Source: a virus
Length of the DNA: 34,559 bases
Direction: 5' to 3' (one strand)
IMG/VR virus record: IMGVR_UViG_3300045902_000798
Coordinates: 1 to 34,559 of that record
The notes under the pieces were generated by a model, which worked only from the letters and a program-made list of their open reading frames with translations, ran no database searches and was not told the origin of the DNA. The position numbers and the translations under genes were made by a program. Positions within the stretch are counted from its first letter, which is position 1. The number at the start of each line of letters is the position of its first letter. Shown here in pieces: positions 15,195-23,221 of this stretch.

Positions 15195-18100
15195 ATGCCA
15201 TCTCCCCTTCTCCTCTTCGACCCTCGCCGCACGATCCAACTCCAGGGCTTCGCCGGCCGCGCCGCGACCACCACGCTCCACGACGCCACTGAGACCGGCT
15301 TCCAGATCTCCGGCATCTTCCAGGCGGCCGAGGACTTCGCCAACGTCCAGTTCTTCTCGGCCTACGACTACTTCAACCATCTGCGCCTGAAGCCGCTGCC
15401 CGTAACGGATCTTTCCGCATTGACGCTTCAATACGACATGGAGATCCTGCCCGTGAACGGCGAGGAAGGCACCGTACGGCCCGACTGCGTGCGATACGCC
15501 TCGGTCGGCTGGGACAAGCTCACGATTACCACCGGCAATGGCGACATCTACGAAGTCCCGCTGATGCAGCACGCGGCAGTCGTTGCAGGCGACTACGCGC
15601 CCGGCAGCTTCGGCTTCTCGCTCCACGACCGCGACGCCGCCACGCTCGACGAACTGCTCTTGGGCAAGCCCACGCCTGCACTCACCGACACGGCCCACGT
15701 CTACTTCATGGGCACGCGCTGGTCCTGCTCCTCGGCCGAGGCGATCGCGTTCTGCAACCTCGAAACGCGGCTCCTGAACAACATCGGCGCGCCTGACGTC
15801 GCTTCCTGCGAGCAGGCCATCTGGTGGCAGGACGACCCCAACTTCTGGCACTACCTGCTGGTGAACAACGGCGGCGCGGGCATCCAGGAGGCCGGCGCCA
15901 CCGACGCGGCCGACATCGCCTCGCGCCTGGCCTCGATGGTCGGCCTCTCGAGCTACCTCGTCGATTGCACCGCCTCGGGCAACGTCATCACGGTCTCGCT
16001 CGAGCCGGGCGTGAACGGCCCCGTAACGGTCTCAACCAACAGCGGCTCGGCGCCCGCCACGCTGAGCCGGGCAGTACCGGGTATCTACACCGCTCAAGTC
16101 GCCTCCTCGGCCGAGATCCGCGTGGGCGACTACATCGGCCTCGATATCGGCAGCGCCAACGACGAGGTGGTCAAGGTGCTGGCCGTGGGTCCCGGCACGT
16201 TCACGGCGTATTTCACCAAGCCGCATTACGGGAAGCTCTACAACATCCCGTGCCGCGTGCTGCCACGGGCGCGGCACTTCGGGCTGGTGCTGAAGAGCCG
16301 CATGGTGGACGCGCCGGCGCCCGATTACGGCGAGCAGCCCGCAAGCCTCGCCGTGGAGCAGTTCACCACGACGAACACCTCTTCCGAACTGAAGCTGCGG
16401 CTCGTGGGACAACTGGGCGCGTATGGACGCGACGCCAACGGCATGCCGGTGCGCGTCTCGGTCGACGGCGAGAACAAGGTCGTGCGGATCGAGAAGAACG
16501 ACGATGCGTTCGGGGCCACTGCGCGCGCCACCGCCGTCGAAGGCGCTGGCAACACGCGCGTCTACCGCCTTACATTCCCCTTCGCCTCGCTCTCGGGCTT
16601 CCTGAATGGAGACCGCAACACGCTCGTGCCCGTGCCCGCGAGCGACATCGTGAAGGTCCACCTCACCTTCGCACCGCGCTTCGAAGACGTCGAGTATGGA
16701 CTTGCGGCGGGCGGGCTCCTCAGATTCGCTGTATCCGCATCCGCGCCCGGCACGGAAGAGGAATGGCATGTCGCGGATGCCGAAGCCATGCTCGCCGGCC
16801 TCAAGTATTATATGGGCAATGCAAGCGCCGAAGAGCGGATCACGTGCCTCGCCAACTTCGGCCTCTTGAAGCCCGGCCCTGACGATCCCGCCACTTGGTA
16901 TTACCGCATTCTCGTCCGCCGCGGCGAGGACTCCTCGACGCCGCAGGCCTGGCCGGCTGGCACGCGCATCCAGCGGATCTCGACCATCACCGGCACGCGC
17001 TCCGACATCGAGTGGCAGGTGCGGATCTCGAACCTCACCGTCACGGGCGACCGGACGCTGAAGGCCGGCGGCGATGCGCCGCGCATCGAAGAATCCGATG
17101 GCCGCTGCCGGTACGAGGGCTTCTGGGAAGACTACCGTTATGGCGCCGCGTGGCCCACGCAGTGGTGGTCGTTGGGCCACGCGAAGCGGTGCGCGCCCAC
17201 CAGCGCGTCAGACCTGCGGCGCGTCACCATCCGCTACTCCTACCCGCGCGAGCACGATCTCTATCTTGGGACATGGCTCGGCCGCGATGCTGGGCGGATC
17301 GAGGTCACGATCGACGGCGGCCCGCCCGTCCTGCATGATCTCTATCTGAACGACTACAACGGCCTCGCGGCGATGAAGAGACTCGCCACCGTGCTGCCCG
17401 GCGGGACGCACACGGTCGAGATCCGCGCGCTGTTCTCGAAGCACCCGGCGAGCAACGGCTACTACTTCTACTTTGACTACCTCTGGCCACTCGAGCCGCA
17501 AGACCCGCCGGACCCGCCGCAGATCTACCCCGACGTCTCGCTCGCCATCGACTTCGACACCGACCACGGCTACAAGAAGCCGCCCGCCTGGCACGTGTGG
17601 CACCTGAAGCAAATCGGTTTCCTCGGCCACGCCGACGTCTACATGGGCGTCTTCTGGAACAACAAGCGCCGGCGCGTCGAGGCCACGTACCCGAACTGCA
17701 CTGTCAGCATCGGCGCCTGGCAGCCGGATGAGCCGCTGTGGGTCAACGTATCAGGTACCACGCTCTACTTCGCGCCCGGCGCAGGCCTCGAAACGAAGGA
17801 CATCGCGGCCCATCTGCGCGCGATGATCAACGTCACCTTCCCCGGCGTCTGGTGCACAAGCGGGGACAGCTCAATCTACATTCGCTCGCGCGCGCCGAGC
17901 TACACCTTCACCATCTCGGCCAGTCCGCAGTTGAGCGTTTCTCACGGTACGCCTGCACTCGGCCAGCCCGGCGCCGAGGGCGACTGGGAGATGATCGACA
18001 CCATCTCGCCCGTGATGACTCACGGCGCGCGGAACTGGATTCGAGATCTGGCGCGCGAGTTCAAACAGTCCGGCATCGACGCCAGCTTCGCGTTCTCAAT

Positions 18101-19031
18101 GGAGTGCTACCGCCCGCCGATAGCGATGGCCGCGCGCTACTGGGACGGCGAGCCGGTCTTCCTGCCCGTCCCCTCGCACCAGATGCACTTCGGCCCGCGC
18201 GTGCGCGCCTACCTGAAGCAGATGTACAAGGAATGCGCCGACGAGATCGCGGCCGCGGGCCTGCCGATCGTTCTTCAGTTCGGCGAGACGCAGTGGTGGT
18301 ACTTCCCGAACACCTCCGGCATGCCGTTCTACGACGACGATACAAAGGCGGCGTTCCAGGCCCGCTACGGGCGGCCCTTGCACCGGTTCCTGGCTAACAC
18401 CGACTCGCCCAACGAAGACATCGAGAGCGCCAACTTCCTGCGCGACCGCATCTGGGAGTACTGCGCCGAGGTGATCAGCTACGTCCGCCGGTTCCATCCG
18501 TCGGCAATGTTTGAGTGCCTCTGGCCGCTCGACGCCAACCAGGGCAAGCCCGCGCCTGACCCAGCTTTCCGCGCGCTCAATTTCCACGTGAACCTGCCCA
18601 ACGAATGGAAGACCTCCGCGTACGGCGTGAAATATTTCCGCGCAGAGGGCTTTGACTACGACGTCTGGCAGAAGAACGCGCGGCTCATGCGGCAGACGCT
18701 CGAATTTCCGCTGAAGCTCGGCCGCCCGGCGTCCGAGTGCATGTACCTGGCCGGCATCTACGGCCCGCCTGATCCGCCGATGCGCGAGGCCTACGGCATG
18801 TGGCGCAACCGCGGTCTCTATTCCTTCTGCTTTTGGGCCTTCGATCAGTTCTGCCTGAGCTCGAGGCCTGTGCCGCTCGAGGTACTGACGCAATCCACCG
18901 CGACACTCGTGTCGTACCGCCGCCCGCGCGCCGCGCGCTCGCCCGAAGCGCCCGTCGCCGTGGCGCATGCGCCTGAGGCCAGCAGCCGCCTGAACACGTT
19001 CCGATTGAACGCGAGGAGGTTCAACGGATGA
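15195..19031 (+). CDS. large tail protein with a glycosidase-like TIM-barrel domain
   Basis: This 1278-residue protein begins MPSPLLLFDPRRTIQLQGF and is beta-rich for most of its length. It includes a module IRVGDYIGLDIGSANDEVVK (around 310-345) and several carbohydrate-binding-like sandwiches (about 650-800). From about residue 935 to 1225 it has the features of a glycoside-hydrolase TIM barrel: WIRDLAREFKQSGIDASFAF, GLPIVLQFGETQWWYFP with Glu1031 as a candidate acid/base, MFECLWPLD and LYSFCFWAFDQFCL. Related phage proteins are sometimes annotated as non-contractile tail sheath proteins with a TIM barrel. It probably decorates the tail or forms a spike that binds or cuts surface polysaccharide. 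Enzymatic activity is an inference. It ends with an ATGA overlap into the fibre gene. Confidence 0.65.
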   Translation: MPSPLLLFDPRRTIQLQGFAGRAATTTLHDATETGFQISGIFQAAEDFANVQFFSAYDYFNHLRLKPLPVTDLSALTLQYDMEILPVNGEEGTVRPDCVRYASVGWDKLTITTGNGDIYEVPLMQHAAVVAGDYAPGSFGFSLHDRDAATLDELLLGKPTPALTDTAHVYFMGTRWSCSSAEAIAFCNLETRLLNNIGAPDVASCEQAIWWQDDPNFWHYLLVNNGGAGIQEAGATDAADIASRLASMVGLSSYLVDCTASGNVITVSLEPGVNGPVTVSTNSGSAPATLSRAVPGIYTAQVASSAEIRVGDYIGLDIGSANDEVVKVLAVGPGTFTAYFTKPHYGKLYNIPCRVLPRARHFGLVLKSRMVDAPAPDYGEQPASLAVEQFTTTNTSSELKLRLVGQLGAYGRDANGMPVRVSVDGENKVVRIEKNDDAFGATARATAVEGAGNTRVYRLTFPFASLSGFLNGDRNTLVPVPASDIVKVHLTFAPRFEDVEYGLAAGGLLRFAVSASAPGTEEEWHVADAEAMLAGLKYYMGNASAEERITCLANFGLLKPGPDDPATWYYRILVRRGEDSSTPQAWPAGTRIQRISTITGTRSDIEWQVRISNLTVTGDRTLKAGGDAPRIEESDGRCRYEGFWEDYRYGAAWPTQWWSLGHAKRCAPTSASDLRRVTIRYSYPREHDLYLGTWLGRDAGRIEVTIDGGPPVLHDLYLNDYNGLAAMKRLATVLPGGTHTVEIRALFSKHPASNGYYFYFDYLWPLEPQDPPDPPQIYPDVSLAIDFDTDHGYKKPPAWHVWHLKQIGFLGHADVYMGVFWNNKRRRVEATYPNCTVSIGAWQPDEPLWVNVSGTTLYFAPGAGLETKDIAAHLRAMINVTFPGVWCTSGDSSIYIRSRAPSYTFTISASPQLSVSHGTPALGQPGAEGDWEMIDTISPVMTHGARNWIRDLAREFKQSGIDASFAFSMECYRPPIAMAARYWDGEPVFLPVPSHQMHFGPRVRAYLKQMYKECADEIAAAGLPIVLQFGETQWWYFPNTSGMPFYDDDTKAAFQARYGRPLHRFLANTDSPNEDIESANFLRDRIWEYCAEVISYVRRFHPSAMFECLWPLDANQGKPAPDPAFRALNFHVNLPNEWKTSAYGVKYFRAEGFDYDVWQKNARLMRQTLEFPLKLGRPASECMYLAGIYGPPDPPMREAYGMWRNRGLYSFCFWAFDQFCLSSRPVPLEVLTQSTATLVSYRRPRAARSPEAPVAVAHAPEASSRLNTFRLNARRFNG

Positions 19032-20896
19032 GCAACTACCCGAACGCGATCGATGATGCATCGAGCCTTTACTCGCCCGCAGATGCCTTCTCGGCCAAGC
19101 CGCTCGAAACCATCACCACGATGCCGGTCTATGCTGGCGACACGACGATCAGCGTCGAGTCCGCCGGCGTGGGCTTCCCGGATGAGTACGGGATTCTCTC
19201 GATCGACGACGAGCTGATCGTCTATACGGGCAAGACCGCCACGCAGTTCACCGGCTGCCAGCGCGGGGTGTTTGGGACTGTCGCGGCGCAGCACACCTCC
19301 GGAGCTACCGTGCGCGCCAACATGGTGTCGGCTTATATCAAGGCCCTTCAGGAGGCCGTCGTCGCCATCGAGCAGGAACTCGGCACGACGTCGAACCGCA
19401 ACTACGTCCGCAAGGACGGGGCAGTTACGATCACTGGCCAGAAGAACTTCGTCGACGGCGCGGAGTTCGGGTCCGGCAACAAGGCCGCGACTGGCTTGGT
19501 GCGCCTGCCCAATACCGGAGCTGTGAAATGGCGCAAGGCCGACGGCTCCGGCGATCTCGGCCTGTCGCTGAACGCCAATGATCACCTCGCCGCCGATGCC
19601 ATCATCGACTTCGCGCCCGGGCAGACCTTCGGCGCGTTCTCCTACCCGGACGCCGGCTACGGCAACAAGGGCATCGTGCAGATCGACCCAGCCGGAGGCC
19701 TCGCCGTCGAGTCGGGTGTGTTGTCGATGGCGCCGTCCGGCGCGTCGCCAGGCACGTATCCGAAGGTCACAGTCGATGCCAACGGCCGCGTGACCGCAGG
19801 GGCGAACCTCGCGGCTGGCGACCTGCCGAGCCACACGCACACGGCCACCGACATCGTGAGCGGCGAGCTTCCGCACAAGGTCCAGAAGGACGGCGCTGAC
19901 GTCGGCACACGCCGGGCGCTGAACCTGGTCCAAGGCACCCGGGTCTCTCTCGCAGCCGCTGACGACGCTGCCAACGACCGCGTCAGCGTGACCATCAGCG
20001 CCAGTCCGCCGGAAGCCGGCGAAATCACCAACGCCCTCGGCTACGTTCCGGCCAACCGCGCAGGCGAGCACTTCACCGGACCCATCGACTGCGGCCCACA
20101 CCAAACCATCGGCGGCCCGCTCGAGAACATGGCGAAGCACTCCGAAGACTTCGCCGCAGCGACGTGGGACAAGAACGGCGGGTCATGCTCAGTGACCTCA
20201 AACGCCATCATTGCCCCGGACGGCAACCAGACCGCCGACGTGATCACCGCTGTCACCAACACGCCAGTCATCCAACAGCAGATCGCAGGCCTCGCCGACG
20301 GCGGCGCCTACACCTTCTACATCTGGGCCCGCGCGGCCTCCGGCACGCGCAAGGTCTCGCTGGCGATCGTCAACAACGCCTACGCGGCCTACCTGGCCGG
20401 GCCCACGCAGGTGACGCTGACGGCCTCCTGGCAGCGCTTCAAGATTACCGGCACGCTCGCGGCAGGCGAGACCGGCCTCTGGATCGTGGTCCGCCAGTAC
20501 GCCGCCAACGGCGACGACTGGACCACTGGCGACATCCACCTCTGGGGCGCCTGCCTCCAGCAGGGCACTGACCCGCAGAAAGCCTACGCCCGCACCTGGG
20601 CCGCCCAAACGCCGCACCTCGCCTCCGGCCTCGCCGCCGGTCCGACGACGATCGCCGCCCCAGACACCTCCACCTCGCCGCTAAAAATCCACGGCCCCGC
20701 CTCGAACCTGGCCGACAGTACTCTCCTCGAACTCACCGCCAACGGCGAACTCATCCTCGCCGGCGGCACCGGCAACGGCTACCGCTTCGCCGACCTCGGC
20801 CCCGCGAACAACCCGTCCGGTTGGGCAGGCCTGCTCAGGGTGAAGACACCCTACGGGGCTACGCTCGGGTATATCCTGCTCTACTCGAATCCGTAG
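19028..20896 (+). CDS. tail fibre / receptor-binding protein
   Basis: This 622-residue protein overlaps the previous gene by four bases, with GAGGAGG upstream. Residues 1-110 include a small module (VYAGDTTISVESAGVGFPDE ... RGVFGT) seen in related form in the two preceding tail proteins. The middle has fibre-like repeats with SHTHTATDIVSG, and YPKVTVDANGRVTAG, the classic fibre shaft motif. About 360-510 is a jelly-roll-like domain (ENMAKHSEDFAAATWDKNGG ... WQRFKITGTL) like those in phage spikes. The C terminus GYRFADLGPANNPSGWAGLL resembles a fibre-tip motif. It is likely to determine host range. The C-terminal segments probably trimerise. Confidence 0.8.
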   Translation: MSNYPNAIDDASSLYSPADAFSAKPLETITTMPVYAGDTTISVESAGVGFPDEYGILSIDDELIVYTGKTATQFTGCQRGVFGTVAAQHTSGATVRANMVSAYIKALQEAVVAIEQELGTTSNRNYVRKDGAVTITGQKNFVDGAEFGSGNKAATGLVRLPNTGAVKWRKADGSGDLGLSLNANDHLAADAIIDFAPGQTFGAFSYPDAGYGNKGIVQIDPAGGLAVESGVLSMAPSGASPGTYPKVTVDANGRVTAGANLAAGDLPSHTHTATDIVSGELPHKVQKDGADVGTRRALNLVQGTRVSLAAADDAANDRVSVTISASPPEAGEITNALGYVPANRAGEHFTGPIDCGPHQTIGGPLENMAKHSEDFAAATWDKNGGSCSVTSNAIIAPDGNQTADVITAVTNTPVIQQQIAGLADGGAYTFYIWARAASGTRKVSLAIVNNAYAAYLAGPTQVTLTASWQRFKITGTLAAGETGLWIVVRQYAANGDDWTTGDIHLWGACLQQGTDPQKAYARTWAAQTPHLASGLAAGPTTIAAPDTSTSPLKIHGPASNLADSTLLELTANGELILAGGTGNGYRFADLGPANNPSGWAGLLRVKTPYGATLGYILLYSNP

Positions 20897-21098
20897 AGGC
20901 CGGGCCGATGTGTGTGCCCGCACCTGCACGGGCTCTCGTATTCGCTTTTTGTTCTCTGTATAATTGACAATTGCTGGCTGTCTGCTATGACGCCAAGTAC
21001 CGTGTTGGGCGCGTTTCGTCCCACACTACTTTCCGCGGGCTGCGCCCGCTGTGACGTGTTTCTTGTGCGCGCAGTTCCCGGCTTTGTGAGCTGCACGC
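20897..21098 (+). other. 202-base spacer: end of the late operon, promoter and structured leader
   Basis: No gene is supported here. A weak hairpin (GCCCG 20916-20920 with CGGGC 20929-20933) followed by a late T-run at 20944-20949 could end late transcription, but the T-run is too far away for a standard terminator. The rest holds a promoter (20964-20991) and two further hairpins: GCGGGC/GCCCGC at 21035-21049 with a TGC loop, and an imperfect stem joining 21066-21074 with 21091-21099, which would cover the start codon region. Confidence 0.5.
20964..20991 (+). promoter_or_regulatory. sigma70-like promoter for the unknown two-gene cassette
   Basis: A perfect TTGACA (20964-20969) is followed after 16 bases by TATGAC (20986-20991), preceded by TGC, an extended -10. 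A separate TATAAT at 20959-20964 overlaps the -35 box. The short inverted repeat AATTG-A-CAATT (20962-20972) covers the -35 box and may be an operator. This is the best promoter in the rightward phage genes of the window and would give a leader of about 100 bases. Confidence 0.55.
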
Positions 21099-22259
21099 AT
21101 GAGGCTCGAATACAACCAGAAGAACTTCCTTCGTCTCGTTCCCACCCCGCTCCTCGGCGAATACTTCCAACAACGCGACCTCCTTTCCGATTTCGACTGG
21201 GCGCAAGCACCCGGCGATGTCGAACTCCTCAATAACGCAATCGTGGCCCTGCCCGGGCATGAGCGGCAAGCCGTAACCGTCGATTTTCAGAACGCGGATC
21301 TGCTGGCTTCCCGAAACGGCATTCTGACGATTCTCGACGTGGGCCGATCCCGCGGGTTGGATCTCCTTCCGGTCATGGGCAAGGCGCGCACGAACATCGA
21401 GAAGGTTTTCCGCGTCCTGCTGGCTAGACCTGAGATCTTTCGTATCGCCAGCCAGTTCGCCTGGGCCGATAACCTGAAACGCTATTGGCACCGGCGAAGC
21501 GATCTCCCCGCGGTCCCCGCCGACACGGGCGCCGCAGCCATGGACGGACTCACCAAGGCGATTTCCGAATATCACGTGAAGAACCAAGGCCGGGGCGAGT
21601 TCTGCAACATCGAGGTCGAAGATCGCGGTGAGGCGCGGTATTTCATGGTCTACCTGGCCGACTACCCCAAGGCCGTGGTCTGCTTCGAGGACTCCAACGA
21701 GCTGAAGCGCAGCTTCCAGCAGCAGGCCTTCGACGTGGTCTTCATCCACTATGAGAGGGATGGCCGGCTTGAACTGTACGCCGATGGCGGCTGCCAGATG
21801 CAGAAGGAACTCACGCAGATGTTCGCCCGGCACATCCTGCGGCAGGAAATCGAACTCGATGCCGAGACCACACCCGCTTTCAGGTTGGAGCAGCTCAAGG
21901 ACCCCGCCTTCCGGTTTTGCATCGAGCCCGCGGATGGCATCAAGGCGATCCGGATGCGGTCGATGCGGCTGGCGGTGCCGGATGGCGAGGGCGGCAACTT
22001 AACGTTCACCGTCGATGGCCGGCGGAAGGAGGCGAGCCTGCACGGCCTGGTGGCGCGTGGGCTGAACCGCGAGGAACTGCCTCTCGACTGCCTGAAGGTC
22101 GATTCGGTCACGCTCCAGGCCGTCATGCAGACTGGCAATCCGAGGCCCAAGACGGTGACCTTCACCATGAGCGCGCGGAACAGCTCGAACCTCAAGGACA
22201 CCCCGGATCACCGCAGAATTCGCACCGTGCTGGAGCGATCCAAGGTGATCTGTGCGTAG
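21099..22259 (+). CDS. unrecognised protein, first gene of a two-gene cassette
   Basis: I do not recognise this 386-residue protein. It starts MRLEYNQKNFLRLVPTPLLG, is soluble (no membrane helix), and has mixed alpha/beta character. Segments include TVDFQNADLLASRNGILTIL, EFCNIEVEDRGEARYFMVYL and FDVVFIHYERDGRLELYADG. The last quarter is beta-rich with LTFTVDGRRKEASL. No Walker, nuclease or HTH motif is evident. The Shine-Dalgarno is poor and the start lies in a possible stem, so translation may be controlled by the leader. Its stop overlaps the next GTG start by eight bases, so the two products are probably made together. Location between the tail fibre and the replication genes is a common place for prophage accessory or defence cargo; that role is only inferred. 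Confidence 0.75.
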   Translation: MRLEYNQKNFLRLVPTPLLGEYFQQRDLLSDFDWAQAPGDVELLNNAIVALPGHERQAVTVDFQNADLLASRNGILTILDVGRSRGLDLLPVMGKARTNIEKVFRVLLARPEIFRIASQFAWADNLKRYWHRRSDLPAVPADTGAAAMDGLTKAISEYHVKNQGRGEFCNIEVEDRGEARYFMVYLADYPKAVVCFEDSNELKRSFQQQAFDVVFIHYERDGRLELYADGGCQMQKELTQMFARHILRQEIELDAETTPAFRLEQLKDPAFRFCIEPADGIKAIRMRSMRLAVPDGEGGNLTFTVDGRRKEASLHGLVARGLNREELPLDCLKVDSVTLQAVMQTGNPRPKTVTFTMSARNSSNLKDTPDHRRIRTVLERSKVICA

Positions 22260-23124
22260 CCCTCTGGAAGAGATCTGGATGCGCGCCGGGCTGCGCGACC
22301 ACGTAATCGGCTACGACGAGACCCGCCAGTGGCCGGAGGAGGAGCGGGAGCGCATCTTCGCGTTGGGCATCCTGCGGCGGCGTGAGGATGCCGAAGCGGT
22401 CCAGTGCGACGCGTGCGGCGAGCCGCATAGCGGAGAAGTGATCTATCCGGGTGACGACGGGGCGGATGGCCTGATTTCGTGTCCGCGGTTAGGCGTGGTG
22501 CGGGTCCCGCGCGCGCGCCAGCAGCAATGGGAGGTGAACTTCCCCGGCCTCGCCGAGGTGCTGAAAGGCGCCTTTGCTCTTGCGGGCGGGGTTCTGGAGT
22601 TAAAGCCCGGACGGGTCTGGCTGATGGGGCAGCGGCGTCTGGGATCGAGGGCTGCCGAGTTCTTCCTGATTCAGGGCGCCTGCTGGCCGGACGGTCTCGA
22701 AATTCTCCATTCAACTCCGCGGTTCGCAAATTCGCCGGCGCCAGTCGTTCTATTCCCCGGCGCACTGCCGAAGGACCCGGCGTGGCAGGCCAATGGCCGG
22801 GCGCTGTACTCGCTCAAGGAATTGGTGCGCCTCGGGGACTCCGGTTTCGTTGCCAGCATCGAGACGGTGGAAGATCTGTACCGCCAGATCGCTGCAAGGC
22901 GGGAACAGGAGATCGTTCCCACGCCGCCTAACGAGCGCCCGGTTGTGTTGAAAAAGTGCCTCGCCGGCTACAGCTGCAAGCTGAAGGACATCTGCTGGTG
23001 GACCATGGTCGAGCGCCAGGACTTAAACGCCTGGAAGCTGTCCAAACCGCAAGTTCCGGACGGCGGCGAGAAAGCCAACCGGATCGAGCGGTTCATCCAG
23101 TTCGGCGTCAAGGCCCGCGCTTGA
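22252..23124 (+). CDS. unrecognised protein, second gene of a two-gene cassette
   Basis: This 290-residue product starts at GTG 22252 inside the stop of the previous gene. It begins MRSPLEEIWMRAGLRDHVIG and contains VQCDACGEPHSGEVIYPGDD followed by ISCPRLGVVRVPRARQQQWE, an arrangement of three cysteines and a histidine that could bind a metal. The C-terminal quarter has a second Cys group (LKKCLAGYSCKLKDICWWTM) and ends in a basic helix. No known catalytic motif is visible. The tight coupling with the upstream gene suggests that the two act as a pair, perhaps a sensor and an effector or a complex, but nothing in the sequence proves this. Confidence 0.75.
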   Translation: MRSPLEEIWMRAGLRDHVIGYDETRQWPEEERERIFALGILRRREDAEAVQCDACGEPHSGEVIYPGDDGADGLISCPRLGVVRVPRARQQQWEVNFPGLAEVLKGAFALAGGVLELKPGRVWLMGQRRLGSRAAEFFLIQGACWPDGLEILHSTPRFANSPAPVVLFPGALPKDPAWQANGRALYSLKELVRLGDSGFVASIETVEDLYRQIAARREQEIVPTPPNERPVVLKKCLAGYSCKLKDICWWTMVERQDLNAWKLSKPQVPDGGEKANRIERFIQFGVKARA

Positions 23125-23127
23125 GCG

Positions 23128-23169
23128 CTGACATTTTCACTGACATCGCTGACATTGATTCACTGACAT
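23128..23169 (+). repeat. four CTGACAT repeats, iteron-like
   Basis: CTGACAT occurs at 23128-23134, 23140-23146, 23149-23155 and 23163-23169, all in the same direction. The copies alternate between GCTGACAT and CACTGACAT contexts, so the array is a near-tandem duplication of a 22-23 base unit. It lies in the 97-base gap directly before the replication operon. It may be a replication-initiator binding array (iterons) or an operator for the operon. Confidence 0.65.
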
Positions 23170-23221
23170 AGGTCTCGCCGAAGATTGGGCTGTACCCAGC
23201 GCGGGAGCGCAGGAAGCAGCC

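Noticed and set aside
18845-20140. Opposite-strand open frame of 431 codons under the fibre gene
   Set aside because: Composition is that of an antisense shadow; the forward frames of the TIM-barrel and fibre genes explain the region.
20916-20950. Possible intrinsic terminator after the fibre gene
   Set aside because: The stem is only five pairs and the T-run begins more than ten bases later, so it is not called as a terminator, only mentioned in the spacer.
23128-23169. CRISPR-like repeat array
   Set aside because: Repeats are 7-8 bases with 2-7 base gaps, far too short for CRISPR repeats and spacers; iteron or operator is a better reading.
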